Part shown: piece by piece, positions 33,742 through 43,707 of the stretch | Layout: each line of letters starts with the position of its first letter | Numbering within the stretch: position 1 is the stretch's first letter | Assembly: GCA_030734395.1 (NCBI GenBank) | Contig: JAUZTG010000020.1 | Coordinates: forward strand, 248,001-312,000 | Direction: 5' to 3' | Length of the DNA stretch: 64,000 nt | From: Sarocladium kiliense | Lineage: Eukaryota; Ascomycota; Sordariomycetes; Hypocreales; Sarocladiaceae | The notes under the pieces: generated by a model | Told to the model about the DNA's origin: nothing | Seen by the model: only the letters and a program-made list of their open reading frames with translations | Databases searched by the model: none | Made by a program: the position numbers and the translations under genes

Positions 33742-34491
33742 ATGCAGTCCGCAATTAGGGCACCCTTCCGTTCATTTCAATTTGGGCATCAAGTGAGAAG
33801 CTACGCAATGGCTGCAGCATCGCAGAGCGAGAGGATCTTCTTCGGGCCTTTCGAGGTGACGTCGCAGGTGAGAAACCACAATAGCACTACCGCACATCAT
33901 ACTATGCTGCTCAGGCTGGAACATATCGCGACTGGCTACTCGATGATTGACGTTGTGCTGACAATTGACCAGGTCTTCTTGAAGACGCCGCATTCTTTCG
34001 GTCTCATCAACCATAAGCCAATCCAGCCAGGTCACATCCTTATCTGCAGCCGAGCACAACACCCTCGTCTCACGGACCTAAGCACAGCCGAAACTACAGA
34101 CCTCTTCACTACTGTTCAACTCGCCCAGCGCCTTCTCGCTCGCGTTCACTTCCCTGACCCGCAATCCATCACCTCAGGCGCCTTCAACGTCGGCGTGCAG
34201 GACGGCCCGGCAGCAGGCCAGACCGTCCCCCACGTCCATGTGCACATCATTCCGCGGGTGGAAGGGGATCTGGAGAATTCGGACCACATTTATGTGAAGA
34301 TGAATGGGGAGGAGGGGAATGTGGGAGGGGCGTTGTGGGATGTTAGGGAGAGGCCGCAGGCAAAGGGGGCGTTTGAGGCGGTTGATGACGAGGATAGGAA
34401 GGCGAGGGATGAGACGGATATGATGGAGGAGGTGGAAAGGTACCAGGCTGTGTTGAAGGAAATGGGAGTCGACCACGGATGTGGGAAGTAA
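33742..34491 (+). CDS. HNT2: FHIT-type HIT hydrolase (bis(5'-adenosyl)triphosphatase-like)
   Basis: The family cleaves dinucleoside polyphosphates such as Ap3A. Two exons (33742-33867, 33973-34491; intron 105 bp) give 214 residues from the first ATG. The junction restores FFGPFEVTSQVFLKTPHSF, followed by INHKPIQPGHILICSR, FNVGVQDGPAAGQTVPHVHVHIIPR and the histidine triad HVHVH at about residues 128-132. The 22 residues before a second in-frame ATG (33808) are basic, without acids (MQSAIRAPFRSFQFGHQ), and look like a mitochondrial presequence. Starting at 33808 would give a cytosolic form. The intron has no in-frame stop. Confidence 0.93.
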   Translation: MQSAIRAPFRSFQFGHQVRSYAMAAASQSERIFFGPFEVTSQVRNHNSTTAHHTMLLRLEHIATGYSMIDVVLTIDQVFLKTPHSFGLINHKPIQPGHILICSRAQHPRLTDLSTAETTDLFTTVQLAQRLLARVHFPDPQSITSGAFNVGVQDGPAAGQTVPHVHVHIIPRVEGDLENSDHIYVKMNGEEGNVGGALWDVRERPQAKGAFEAVDDEDRKARDETDMMEEVERYQAVLKEMGVDHGCGK

Positions 34492-37400
34492 GGTCGAAAG
34501 GGTGGAGGCAGCCACCCTAGCCTATGTCGTGATAGCATGTCTGTGAGTAAATCTTGGGCCTTGTGCCTTGTTCTTGGAAACAGTACGAGGGATTTATGCT
34601 TCCGTCGTTATTGTGTTATAAGCGACTGTCATCACCGGGTATATCATCCAATCGTGAGGTAGTACGCAAAAAGAGACTGTACCGCGACGGGGCCCGGAGA
34701 GGTTTGACTGTGGTGAATATGACACTACGCAAGCTGTGGTTTCCGAGAGTAAGACGGTGCTATCTTGATCGACGAAACGATAACAGTTCATGCTCTACTC
34801 TAAGAGCTGCCGTTGTCTCTCTCAATCTTAAAGCAGACGTGCCCACTCTCGACAGACATCCTCGAGAATGATATGACTTGGCGAGATGTTCTCGCCTAAG
34901 ATGGGAGATGAAGAGTCTAAGATCAAGCTTTCAACATGGCTGGTCCGTTATGTTCTATGAGTATCTGAGGGCCTTGGAAGGTTGGGAATATTCCATCCGT
35001 ATCAAACTCATGCTTCTGGTCATGTTGCTTCCCGTCCTTGACCCTAGCGTACCACAAATATCGTTGCTCGTATAAAAGCGACGTGCTGCATGGAGTAGCG
35101 CATTTCATCTGCCAGGTTGTTACTTCACATATTGCAGGAGAGAGTCGAGAACTGTAGTGGAATCGGCACTCGTCACACCCCGCTCTGGGAGAGGGAGTCC
35201 AGACAGGTCTCTGCAGCGACAACCGATAACGGTTGATGCGACCACCTTGCCTCATAATGTGAACAAGAGCCTCGTTGGGTGAAGATGAGGAATTGAACGC
35301 GATTGAGCACCGGATTTGTGAGTCCCATGTCATCAAAGACTGCTTTAGGAGCTTATCGCCCTTGCTCACAGCCTGAGGCAACACTCGCACCCAGGATGAA
35401 GATGGTGTGTCGTTGAAAGAGAGAGCCTCCACAGACGACATCACACCCCCCTTCAGTGCCCCTCCCCCCTCTTCTGCGGGAACTAAGGCGCCTTGACTTT
35501 AGCGAGGGGGAATCCACTGGAGCTCACCCGGTAGATGCATCTCGCATGCCCGCACAGACCAGCACCATCCATCCACTCTTCCACTAGGCCACCGATGGCC
35601 CGACTGGAGCTTGCTCCCACCAAAACAATGGTCAGAAGACCCGAGGACGCGAAAAGGCAGGTGGGAAATGACCATCGGTTTCGCTCAATTTTCCTGAGAA
35701 TGTCATATTTTGGGGGAAGCCATGCACACCCTCTCTCGTCTCTATCGTGAATGTGGTGCCAGACCCTGATTTCCTGAGGTGCATCAAGTGTGACTGCCAT
35801 CGCCCGGCAAAAGAGGGATGCTGCAGTATCTTATCGCAAAGACGGGCAAAAACTCGGTGAGCGACAGTTCGCCCGTGATAAGCCACAAGATGGTTGGTGC
35901 ATCGGACCGGGTGTCTTCACCAGCAGGCTTTTGTGAAACAGACAAAGATGGTGGACCTCCTCCCTCTGCAAGTGATTTCACGGCACAGGCGCTGATGCTT
36001 CTCGTTGGCAGCAGTGCACCGTTATATCTCAAAAGGCTGCTCAGACACTGGCACGCGGTGCTCCTGACTACCTCATTGGCGCCTTCGTACTCCGGCCTGC
36101 TCATGACAGTGCAAGGGCACAAGATTGGGACTCAACACTAGAAACACGAGGTCGTAACTCGTGATGCATACCTGGACTCAAGGGAGGAAGAGGGGCAAAG
36201 GGCGGCTGAAATGGTGGCAGTAGATCCTTTCTTCCCGTGCTGCGTTGCATGTTGATGATCTGTGCCTCGAAACGTTGACCGATCTCGGACGATGCACACA
36301 GCTTGCAGGATGCTGCCTACGCGCTTCTGCAGGTCAGAAATTGCAAGAGCGGCGGTTGTAGGGTGGTATGGGGGGGGGGAGAGTGGCCTCCACGCAGCAT
36401 CGAGATGAAGCGGCTCGCCAGGCTTGTTGTGCGGACTAGTTCGAAGCCACAAAGACAAGGGTCATGTCCTTGAATCCTGGTACGGCACGGTGTCATCTCC
36501 AGGATGATGATATGGTCTGGGGTCTCTGTCGCAGGTTCAACCCTGGGGAGGTCTGGAATTGATCGCGATCTCCAAGCTCATGGAATTCAGACACAACACC
36601 GACGGGAAGAATTCGATGGCAGCGATAAGAAGGGTTTGGGTGGTTCGGGGACGAGGCGACACCATCCACACTGCCACAACATGGTGATGGTGGGAGGAGA
36701 CAACATGACAAGACCGGAGGTGGGCAACCACCATCGACAGTGTAGCAATGTGTGGACAACAGCCGAAAAGGCGAGACCTGCTATACTCAAAAGCAGATGC
36801 AGCCACGGATTGCAACGACTAATAAACGCCCAATCACGACTCGCGATGGACACCGGAGCCACCGCTATGCACATAAGCGGGTGATCCGTTGCAGGGCTAA
36901 AACTCTTCGCTCTTTGGTAATGCACGGCTGGGGTGGTAAACTGAACGACAGACGACACGACCACGCGCTATCTGGGCCACGCGGACACAACAATGGCCTT
37001 AGGATGATAGCCGCGGCACGAGGCAGCCCTCCAACTTGGGTTGTTCAGATGGACTTGATAGATCAAGATGTGCAAGCTGGTTGCATTGTGTGATCGAGCT
37101 TGTGTTGTCATTGTCAACCTGGGGAAGTGCTCGACGGACCGTTTGCATCCTGTGAACCATCCCGGTGCATTGTCCGCCAGCTAAGACATACCAAACCATG
37201 TCTCAGTACCTGAAATGCTCTTGCACAAGAACTGTTCCCAGAACAATAGAACAAGAGACTGCAGTAGCCGTCATAGAGAGTATCTGAGACATAACCAGCA
37301 TGCCGCATTCCACAGAGTGGCTGGATATCGTCAATCGGTAGGGACACAGTCAGAACCCTACGCAAGGCAAGATAGACAGCAGCTTGAAGCATCTGGCGTT

Positions 37401-38102
37401 AGGTGACAGATATGGTATAGACTACAGGCAATGGCACGGGAAGTACAATAATATCACATCGGTCCCAACCGCAAATTACGAAAGCGATGGAAGCGATCGC
37501 ATCGCAAAGACCGCCACTCATCATCAAAACTACTCCTTGATGAGACACCGAGTCAGCCACCGCACGTTTGATCTCTTTGGATGCAGTTGTGTTCTCCCTC
37601 ATCACCAACGGCGGTGTGTATCTGTGAACCACCCCGCCCCGACAGGTGTCTTGCTCCGGAGACCGCTGCCCCACCTGCTGCAAGCGGTGTCGCCTAAGTG
37701 CATCAAGTCCCCCGCCAACTGAATCATCCCATGCGCCTATCCGGTCTTTCCATGTTTTTCGGTGGGGCTCGCCGGGCTGCACCTGCATTGCGACGCCGCA
37801 TCCGCCGCTAGGGCACTTTCCTGAACTTTCTCGCCATGCCACCTTGCTCTGCTCCGGTCTGCGAGCCGGCGCCTTGAAATATCTCGCTGCCCTCCTTTGT
37901 TTTCCTTCCCCTCCCCCTCCTCTTCTTCTCTTCTCACAATCAACTAACCATCACACAACTTAATATCATTGTGTTTGAGCTGTGTTGCTCTTGTCATCTG
38001 AGGCACGCGATCATAAGTCATCAACGCACGCACCACACGCACATTCTCCCATCACCAAGTGCCTGTGTCTGCCGTCGTAAGCCTTTGATCACCGAAGAAG
38101 CC
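34492..38102. other. 3.6 kb gene-poor region
   Basis: No protein-coding gene, tRNA or intact mobile element is supported in this longest intergenic stretch. Open frames are short, mostly without ATG and in both orientations over the same bases. A run of ten G lies at 36370-36379. From about 37.6 kb the + strand becomes C/T-rich and leads into the MFS start at 38103, consistent with a long leader. Confidence 0.45.
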
Positions 38103-39798
38103 ATGACTCTAATCAGCCAGGCACGCACTCGCAACCCCGATGACTTCCCAACTCTTCAGCTCTTTCTCCTCGGTAATTATTCCCTCTCTGTCCCTTCTTC
38201 GCCGATCAGACATCTAACCTCCCATCCTTAGCCATCGTTCGTCTTGCTGAGCCGATAGCTCTTACATCTATCTACCCCTACGCATGGGCCTTGGTCAAGA
38301 AATACCACCTCGGTAACGAAGATGACGCCTCTTTCTACTCGGGTCTTCTTATCTCTTCATTCGCCTTGTGCGAAGCTGCCATGGGCATGTTCTGGGGCGG
38401 CCTATCGGACCGCATTGGAAGGAAGCCAGTTCTTCTCTTGGGATGCATTGGCACAGCCTTCAGCATGGTCATCCTAGGTTTCGCCCCAAATATCTGGGTT
38501 GCGCTTCTTGGTCGCGCTATTGGCGGTCTCTTGAACGGCAACATCGGAGTTATCCAGACCATGGTCGGCGAGCTTGTTACCAAGCCTGAGCATGAGCGTA
38601 AGTTTACATCTGGAACTGCCTCTGCCTTGAAAGAAGCTGGACTGACCCATTCACAGCTCGCGCTTTCGCAGTCATGCCATTTGTTTGGAGCATCGGCACG
38701 ATTCTCGGACCCTGCATCGGCGGGACCTTTGCAGACCCTCACGAGGCATGGCCGAACGCTTTCCCGCTTGGATCCCTTTTCCAGCGATACCCTTATCTCC
38801 TACCCAATCTTATCTGCGCTGCCCTCCTTCTTGTCAGCATTGTCCTGGGCATCTTCCTCCTTGAGGAAACCCATCCTGACATGCAGCCCCGTGTCTCCCT
38901 TCCCGCCGACACTTATGTCTCTGAGGAGACTCCGCTGATTGAAACGTCAGATGCCATCAAGCGACCTGCTGTGGATGTGCGATCGGGGCAGTATGGATCT
39001 ATGCGGGCTTCGAACGAGGAAGTTTCTCTTCTGAAAGAGACACAAGAGAAGGCCGCATGGCCCCCGAAGGTATGGAACAAGCGAGTTGTTGGCTTCATCG
39101 TCGCCCTTGCCATCTTCACCTACCATTCCATGACCTACGACCATCTGATGCCCATCTTCTTCGAGGACGATCGTGTTTCTGCACTCGTCGGTCAAGACGG
39201 CGGCATCTTCCCTTTCTACTCTCCCGGCGGGTTGGGCCTGTCCCTGCGAGCAGTTGGTATGATCATGGCTGTCAACGGTGTCATCGCCTTGATTGTCCAG
39301 GCTGTCGTCTTCCCTATTGCCGCAGAACGGGTCGGTGTGTACAAGCTCTTCCTCATTGTCACAGTTCTCCATCCCATTGCCTACTTCATTGTCCCCTTCC
39401 TCCTCCTCGTTCCCGAATCCCTCGTCTACCCCGCCATCTACACTTGCCTTGCTGTTCGCAACGTTCTCTCCATCATCCTCTACCCCCTACTCCTCATCCT
39501 CATCAAGGAGGCTACTCCTACCGCCAGCGCTCTGGGCAAGGTCAACGGTCTGGCTGCCAGTGTTGGCGCTGCTTGCCGCATGATCGCACCCCCGATCGCT
39601 GGGTTCCTCTATGCTTACGGCCGCAAGATGGACTGCACGGCCATCGCCTGGTACGGCAGTGTCATCGTTGCAATTGCCGGCTCTTTCCAGTGCTTCTCTG
39701 TGCCGCGCAAGCACAATGCAGTTGATTGCGAGGAGAGTGCTACAACGCCGCGCAAGCAAACCTCTGCTGTTACCGTCACTGAAGTTTCGGATGACTGA
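38103..39798 (+). CDS. MFS transporter, ZIF1-like/YCR023C-like
   Basis: Three exons (38103-38172, 38232-38597, 38657-39798; both introns 59 bp) give 525 residues with about twelve membrane segments. The opening FPTLQLFLLAIVRLAEPIALTSIYPY is restored at the first junction. Motif A is GLSDRIGRKPVLL, and the second junction gives EHEPRAFAVMPFVWSIGTILGP, typical of this fungal group related to plant zinc-induced facilitators and yeast YCR023C. A long hydrophilic central loop contains EETPLIETSD. The substrate is not shown by sequence. Confidence 0.87.
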
Positions 39799-40477
39799 AT
39801 GAAAGCCCAAAAATCGGGGTTCTTATGCGTGATACTTCACGTCAACATGTTTGGTCTGTTTGAAACAGATCTTTACTGTTTGTTGTTGCTTGTCTACTCT
39901 CCCCTTCCGAGAGAACAATTGATGAAGAATGAACAGGTTCTCGAGCGAACTTCATGGTGGGCATACAACGGCGTTTGTCATTTCGGAGTTAACGCATTGC
40001 GATGCGGATGCTTTAGGGTCTGGATCTTGAAAGACAGGTCTTATGTTACCATGCATTAGAGCAGCGTACATTGTTTGCAGTCTGGCGTTGGGGTTCATAC
40101 CAAAAGTTTTTTGTATGGTAGGGGACAAATGTGGCGATCTCAATGAAAGTCCGTAGGGAGGAGACAGGTAGAAGTCTAGATTAATCTATGAGTTGAAGAT
40201 TATTTCTTGTTTAAAAAATATGACACGAACCGCGTAATTACATCACTGTCTACTTCGAACTTGATAATTGATGAGCGTGGCAAGTCGCCGACTTCACCTC
40301 TACTACTGTGGTGTGTGGGTTCAGAATTTTTGCCACTCAATTAGGCTCACTCGACCTCAAGTTTCTCACGCTGTCTGCCAGATCTGTTAAGAGCAATTCC
40401 ATCTTGTCGCGACTTAGAATCAAAGAGTGCAGACAAGCGACAAAAAACAAAGCCCTCGAAGACAGAGAGCCGGCAAC
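39799..40477. other. Intergenic region
   Basis: This 679 bp stretch between two same-strand genes has AT-rich 3' flank sequence (TTGTTTAAAAAATATG near 40208) followed by the CNS1 promoter. No ORF is supported. Confidence 0.5.
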
Positions 40478-41734
40478 ATGCGGATAGAGGAAATCACCGA
40501 CGAGATGGAGAGGCAGATGAACCTGGGCCAGCCGGTAGAGCCCTCGGGACCGTCACAGGCATCTGCCTCATCCACCCAGCCCGACACCAAAGACACAACC
40601 ACACCAGACCTCCCTCCGGGCCTGGCTGCCATCAAGGGCAAGTCAGTCGACCAAATTCTGGCAGAGCTCAACAAGTCCCCGCTGTTCATGACGGACCTGG
40701 AAGACAACGACGAGATCGCTGCGCTACAGGCCCTCAACTACGAGGGCACCGCTTATGAAAACGCTGCGGGTTTCCGGGAGCGGGGAAATGAGTGCTTCAA
40801 AGTGAAGGGCTATGTTGATGCGAAAGAGTTCTACAATAAGGGTATTGCAATCCTTGCTGATGAAGAAAGGAAGCGTGCGCGAGGAGAACGCACGGTTGAT
40901 CCCGATGGTGTTGAGGACACGGAGGAGGAGATTCAGAAACAGAGGGATCTACTGGAGGCGTTGTACGGCAACAGAGCGGCCTGCCACCTGTCGCTGAAGA
41001 ACTACCGCAGCTGTTGGCTCGACTGCGCGGCTGCACTCCGTCTCAACCCGCGAAACATCAAAGCCTGCTACCGCAGCGCAAAGGCCCTCCTCGCCGTCGA
41101 CAGGATCGTCGAGGCAGATGATATTTGTGCTCGAGGACTGGCTCTAGACCCCGAGAACGCGAGCTTGAAGGCTGTGGCGGACGATATCATCAAGCGCGCC
41201 AAGGAGGTGGATGCGAAGAAGAGGAAGGAGAATGAGAGGCTGGCGAAGGAGAAGAGGAGGGAGATGTTGGTCAAGGCGGCGCTGAAGGCTAGAGGGATCC
41301 CGACGAGGACGACGGATAAGCCGCCGGAGATGGAGGATGCGGCGGTTGCGTTGGCGCCGGACCCGGATGACCCGCGGAGCACGTTGACGTTCCCGACTGT
41401 ACTCCTCTACCCTCTCGATCTGCAGTCTGACTTCATCAAAGCCTTTGCCGAGACGGAGACATTGGAGGACCATCTTTCGTACATCCTTCCGCTGCCGTGG
41501 GATGAGAAGGGGGAGTATGCGGATGCTGGCCACGTGGAGTGCTATCTGGAGACGAGGGAGGGCGGAGTGCTGAAGATGGGGAAGAGGGTGAGCTTGCTGA
41601 AGGCGCTGGCCACGGGCAAGGTTGAGGTTGTGGATGAGGTGGTGAAGGTGTTTGTGGTGCCGAAGGGGAAGGCGGAGGAGTGGGTGAAGAAGTTCAAGGA
41701 GCAGAAGGCCGCAACGATGAGGAAGCGAAGCTAA
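40478..41734 (+). CDS. CNS1: Hsp70/Hsp90 co-chaperone Cns1 (TTC4 family)
   Basis: Cns1 is an essential TPR co-chaperone that bridges Hsp90 and Hsp70 and supports translation elongation factor 2 folding in yeast. Single exon, 418 residues, near the expected size. Family features in order are an acidic N-terminus with ELNKSPLFMTDLED, a TPR domain at about residues 97-235 (FRERGNECFKVKGYVDAKEFY, YGNRAACHLSLKNYRSCWLDC, ACYRSAKALLAV), a charged helix rich in Lys/Glu, and the C-terminal wheel domain (DFIKAFAETETLEDHL, VFVVPKGKAEEWVKKF). It converges on the Xbp1-like gene. Confidence 0.95.
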   Translation: MRIEEITDEMERQMNLGQPVEPSGPSQASASSTQPDTKDTTTPDLPPGLAAIKGKSVDQILAELNKSPLFMTDLEDNDEIAALQALNYEGTAYENAAGFRERGNECFKVKGYVDAKEFYNKGIAILADEERKRARGERTVDPDGVEDTEEEIQKQRDLLEALYGNRAACHLSLKNYRSCWLDCAAALRLNPRNIKACYRSAKALLAVDRIVEADDICARGLALDPENASLKAVADDIIKRAKEVDAKKRKENERLAKEKRREMLVKAALKARGIPTRTTDKPPEMEDAAVALAPDPDDPRSTLTFPTVLLYPLDLQSDFIKAFAETETLEDHLSYILPLPWDEKGEYADAGHVECYLETREGGVLKMGKRVSLLKALATGKVEVVDEVVKVFVVPKGKAEEWVKKFKEQKAATMRKRS

Positions 41735-42055
41735 AAGACCAAAGTGATCTGCACAGGAATCTATTACTGCTGTTCAGTAGTGTCGGCTGTGATGTGGTTT
41801 TCAAGCAAGGTGTCGCCATCGAGGGTTTCTTGGGCAGAAGAAGGCTATAAAGAAAAGAACTCAATTGGAAATTACTGCGCTCAGTCGCTTGCCATTCTGC
41901 TTATCCTAATCCCACGACCCCTTTGGTCATCCAAGAAACAAAGACAAATCTCCCAAGTTAGCTTGTCATGGCCCTGATCGATGCAGAAGCCCAAGCACGC
42001 CTTGGATCTCCATGAAGCTTACAAGGCACTGATAACACAGCCCATTCGACGACAA
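41735..42055. other. Convergent CNS1/Xbp1-like intergenic region
   Basis: These 321 bp hold the 3' flanks of two convergent genes. No ORF or structured element is seen. Confidence 0.5.
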
Positions 42056-43707
42056 TCAGCTTCCTAAGAACTCGTACCGCATGCTCAATAAAATCTCTGC
42101 AGCCCTGGCCGTTGCAGCTAGGCCCGTGCTCTCCTCGCCGTCGTCATTTACCTCCATGTCTACATCGCCATCGCTCTGGTCTGCGGCGCTAGTATCTTCG
42201 CAGCAAGCTAGGGAGGCTTCCTGTCATCGTTCCGAGTCAGAAGATCTCATCTACGTCACACAGAAGGGATAGTCTTGGTTGTTCTCACCATGAAAGGAGC
42301 TTACCTCGTCTTCAACTCCAAGAAGCCGGGGGTCGATGGTACCCATATCTCTTGCTCGCGCCATCCTCGCATTGCCACCCATGTCCACGTCCTGAGAAGC
42401 CAACTGCTGCAGATGGGTCCTGAGAGGTGGGAGAGACAGGTCATCGCGCAACGGTGGTAAAGAGTTCCCCTGAGGGCTGGGGTAGTACGAGTGGGACCAT
42501 TTGGGCGTGGGTCGAGGAGTCGTCATGTACCCCGAGGGACTCGAGCCGTCCTGTGTACCCGGACGGGAAGGCCAGTACGAGTTGTGCGAGGTGAGGGATG
42601 CCATCTCGAGGCTTGTACCAGGCGGCTCTGACCATCTGCCTTCCACACGGGATCTCTCTTCGTTGACACCAGGATGTGGCCCGTCAGGAGTATGAGGGTG
42701 GCTGGTGATTGCTGGAGATCTAGTCCCCCTGCGAGAACGCAGCTGTCTGTCGAGGTACCTCCGAGTGTCAAGTTCCGCAGCTCGAATGGTCTCTTGGCTG
42801 ATGACCATGTCTTCGAACTCTGGATTGCTTGGGTGCAAGCAGTCGCGAGGGAAGGTCGGGCCGAAGATCGGAATGAGAGCACCGGCAATTTGGTAGCAGA
42901 ACTTGGTGGCCAGCTCTCGCGCACAATGGTATGGAATCCAGTAGCCTAAGTGAGACGTAAGTCACCATGCAGTTTACTTTCAGGGCTTGTGCGGTCGCTA
43001 CGAACCTTGGGCAGAGATGGAGCCTCCAGTAATGTTGTGCTTTAGGCTGTCGAGACCGGGGTTGACATTGACCATGCGAGCAGGAGCCGTCTGGAAACTT
43101 GGTCAGCACACATCATTAAGAGGTTTTGAGTTAATATACTTTGGCTCACCTTATTGTATTTGAGGCATTTGAAGAAAGGGGTAAAGCGAACGAGGCCAAG
43201 TCGATAATCCCACATCACGTGCCACTTCTTGTCCTCTCCCTCCAGCTGGAAGCTATACTCAAAGACTGAAATCCTGTCAGTCATGAATGCCCACATCGGA
43301 AATAAAAGCCACTTGCCATGAAACTTGTTGATCCCAGTCTTCGCTTTCAGCGCTCGTTTGTCACTATTGTAAGAGACTGGTCGTTGCCGTGGCGCGATGG
43401 CTCCAAGAGGTTCAACCTTGAAACGCATTGCCAGCTGCCGAGAGTTGTTGTCAAGGTCATTGAACGGAGGAAATCTGATCGGTTCGAGGGCAACAGGAGA
43501 CTGATTAGAAGAAGACGAAGCTGTCGACTCGAACGACTCGTTGCGTCGATGCAGAGATGACCATCGCGTGGCTGGAGTCCATGTCTCGGGCAAGGACGCA
43601 ACCGAGTCAGGTGTTATCGGATCAGGAGAAGATCGAGCAGATGCTGAGGCTCCAGAATCGATATCGTTCGGGTTCAGGAGCGAGAAGAGAGACATCTTGT
43701 CTTGCAT
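42056..43707 (-). CDS. KilA-N/APSES-type transcription factor, Xbp1-like
   Basis: Five exons (43707-43317, 43265-43150, 43090-43006, 42945-42305, 42220-42056) give 465 residues. A Ser/Thr/Pro-rich N-terminus precedes a DNA-binding region of the KilA-N/APSES kind at about residues 125-230: INKFHVFEYSFQLEGE, YRLGLVRFTPFFKCLKYNK, NPGLDSLKHNITGGSISAQG, YWIPYHCARELATKFCY. This matches fungal Xbp1-like repressors linked to stress and quiescence. The first intron (51 bp) is GC-AG (GCAAGT); the GT two codons away breaks the frame. Intron 3 starts with GTTCGT. For the last intron I chose the acceptor at 42221, which adds an acidic tail ending AAEILLSMRYEFLGS; the earlier AG would stop after eight residues. 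A second start ATG lies at 43695. Confidence 0.8.

Noticed and set aside
34923..35444. 173-codon minus-strand frame in the gene-poor region
   Set aside because: No domain, no paired exons and no leader-like sequence upstream.
36533..36543. tRNA B-box-like GGTTCAACCC
   Set aside because: The flanking bases do not pair as a T stem, and there is no A box or acceptor stem at the right distance.
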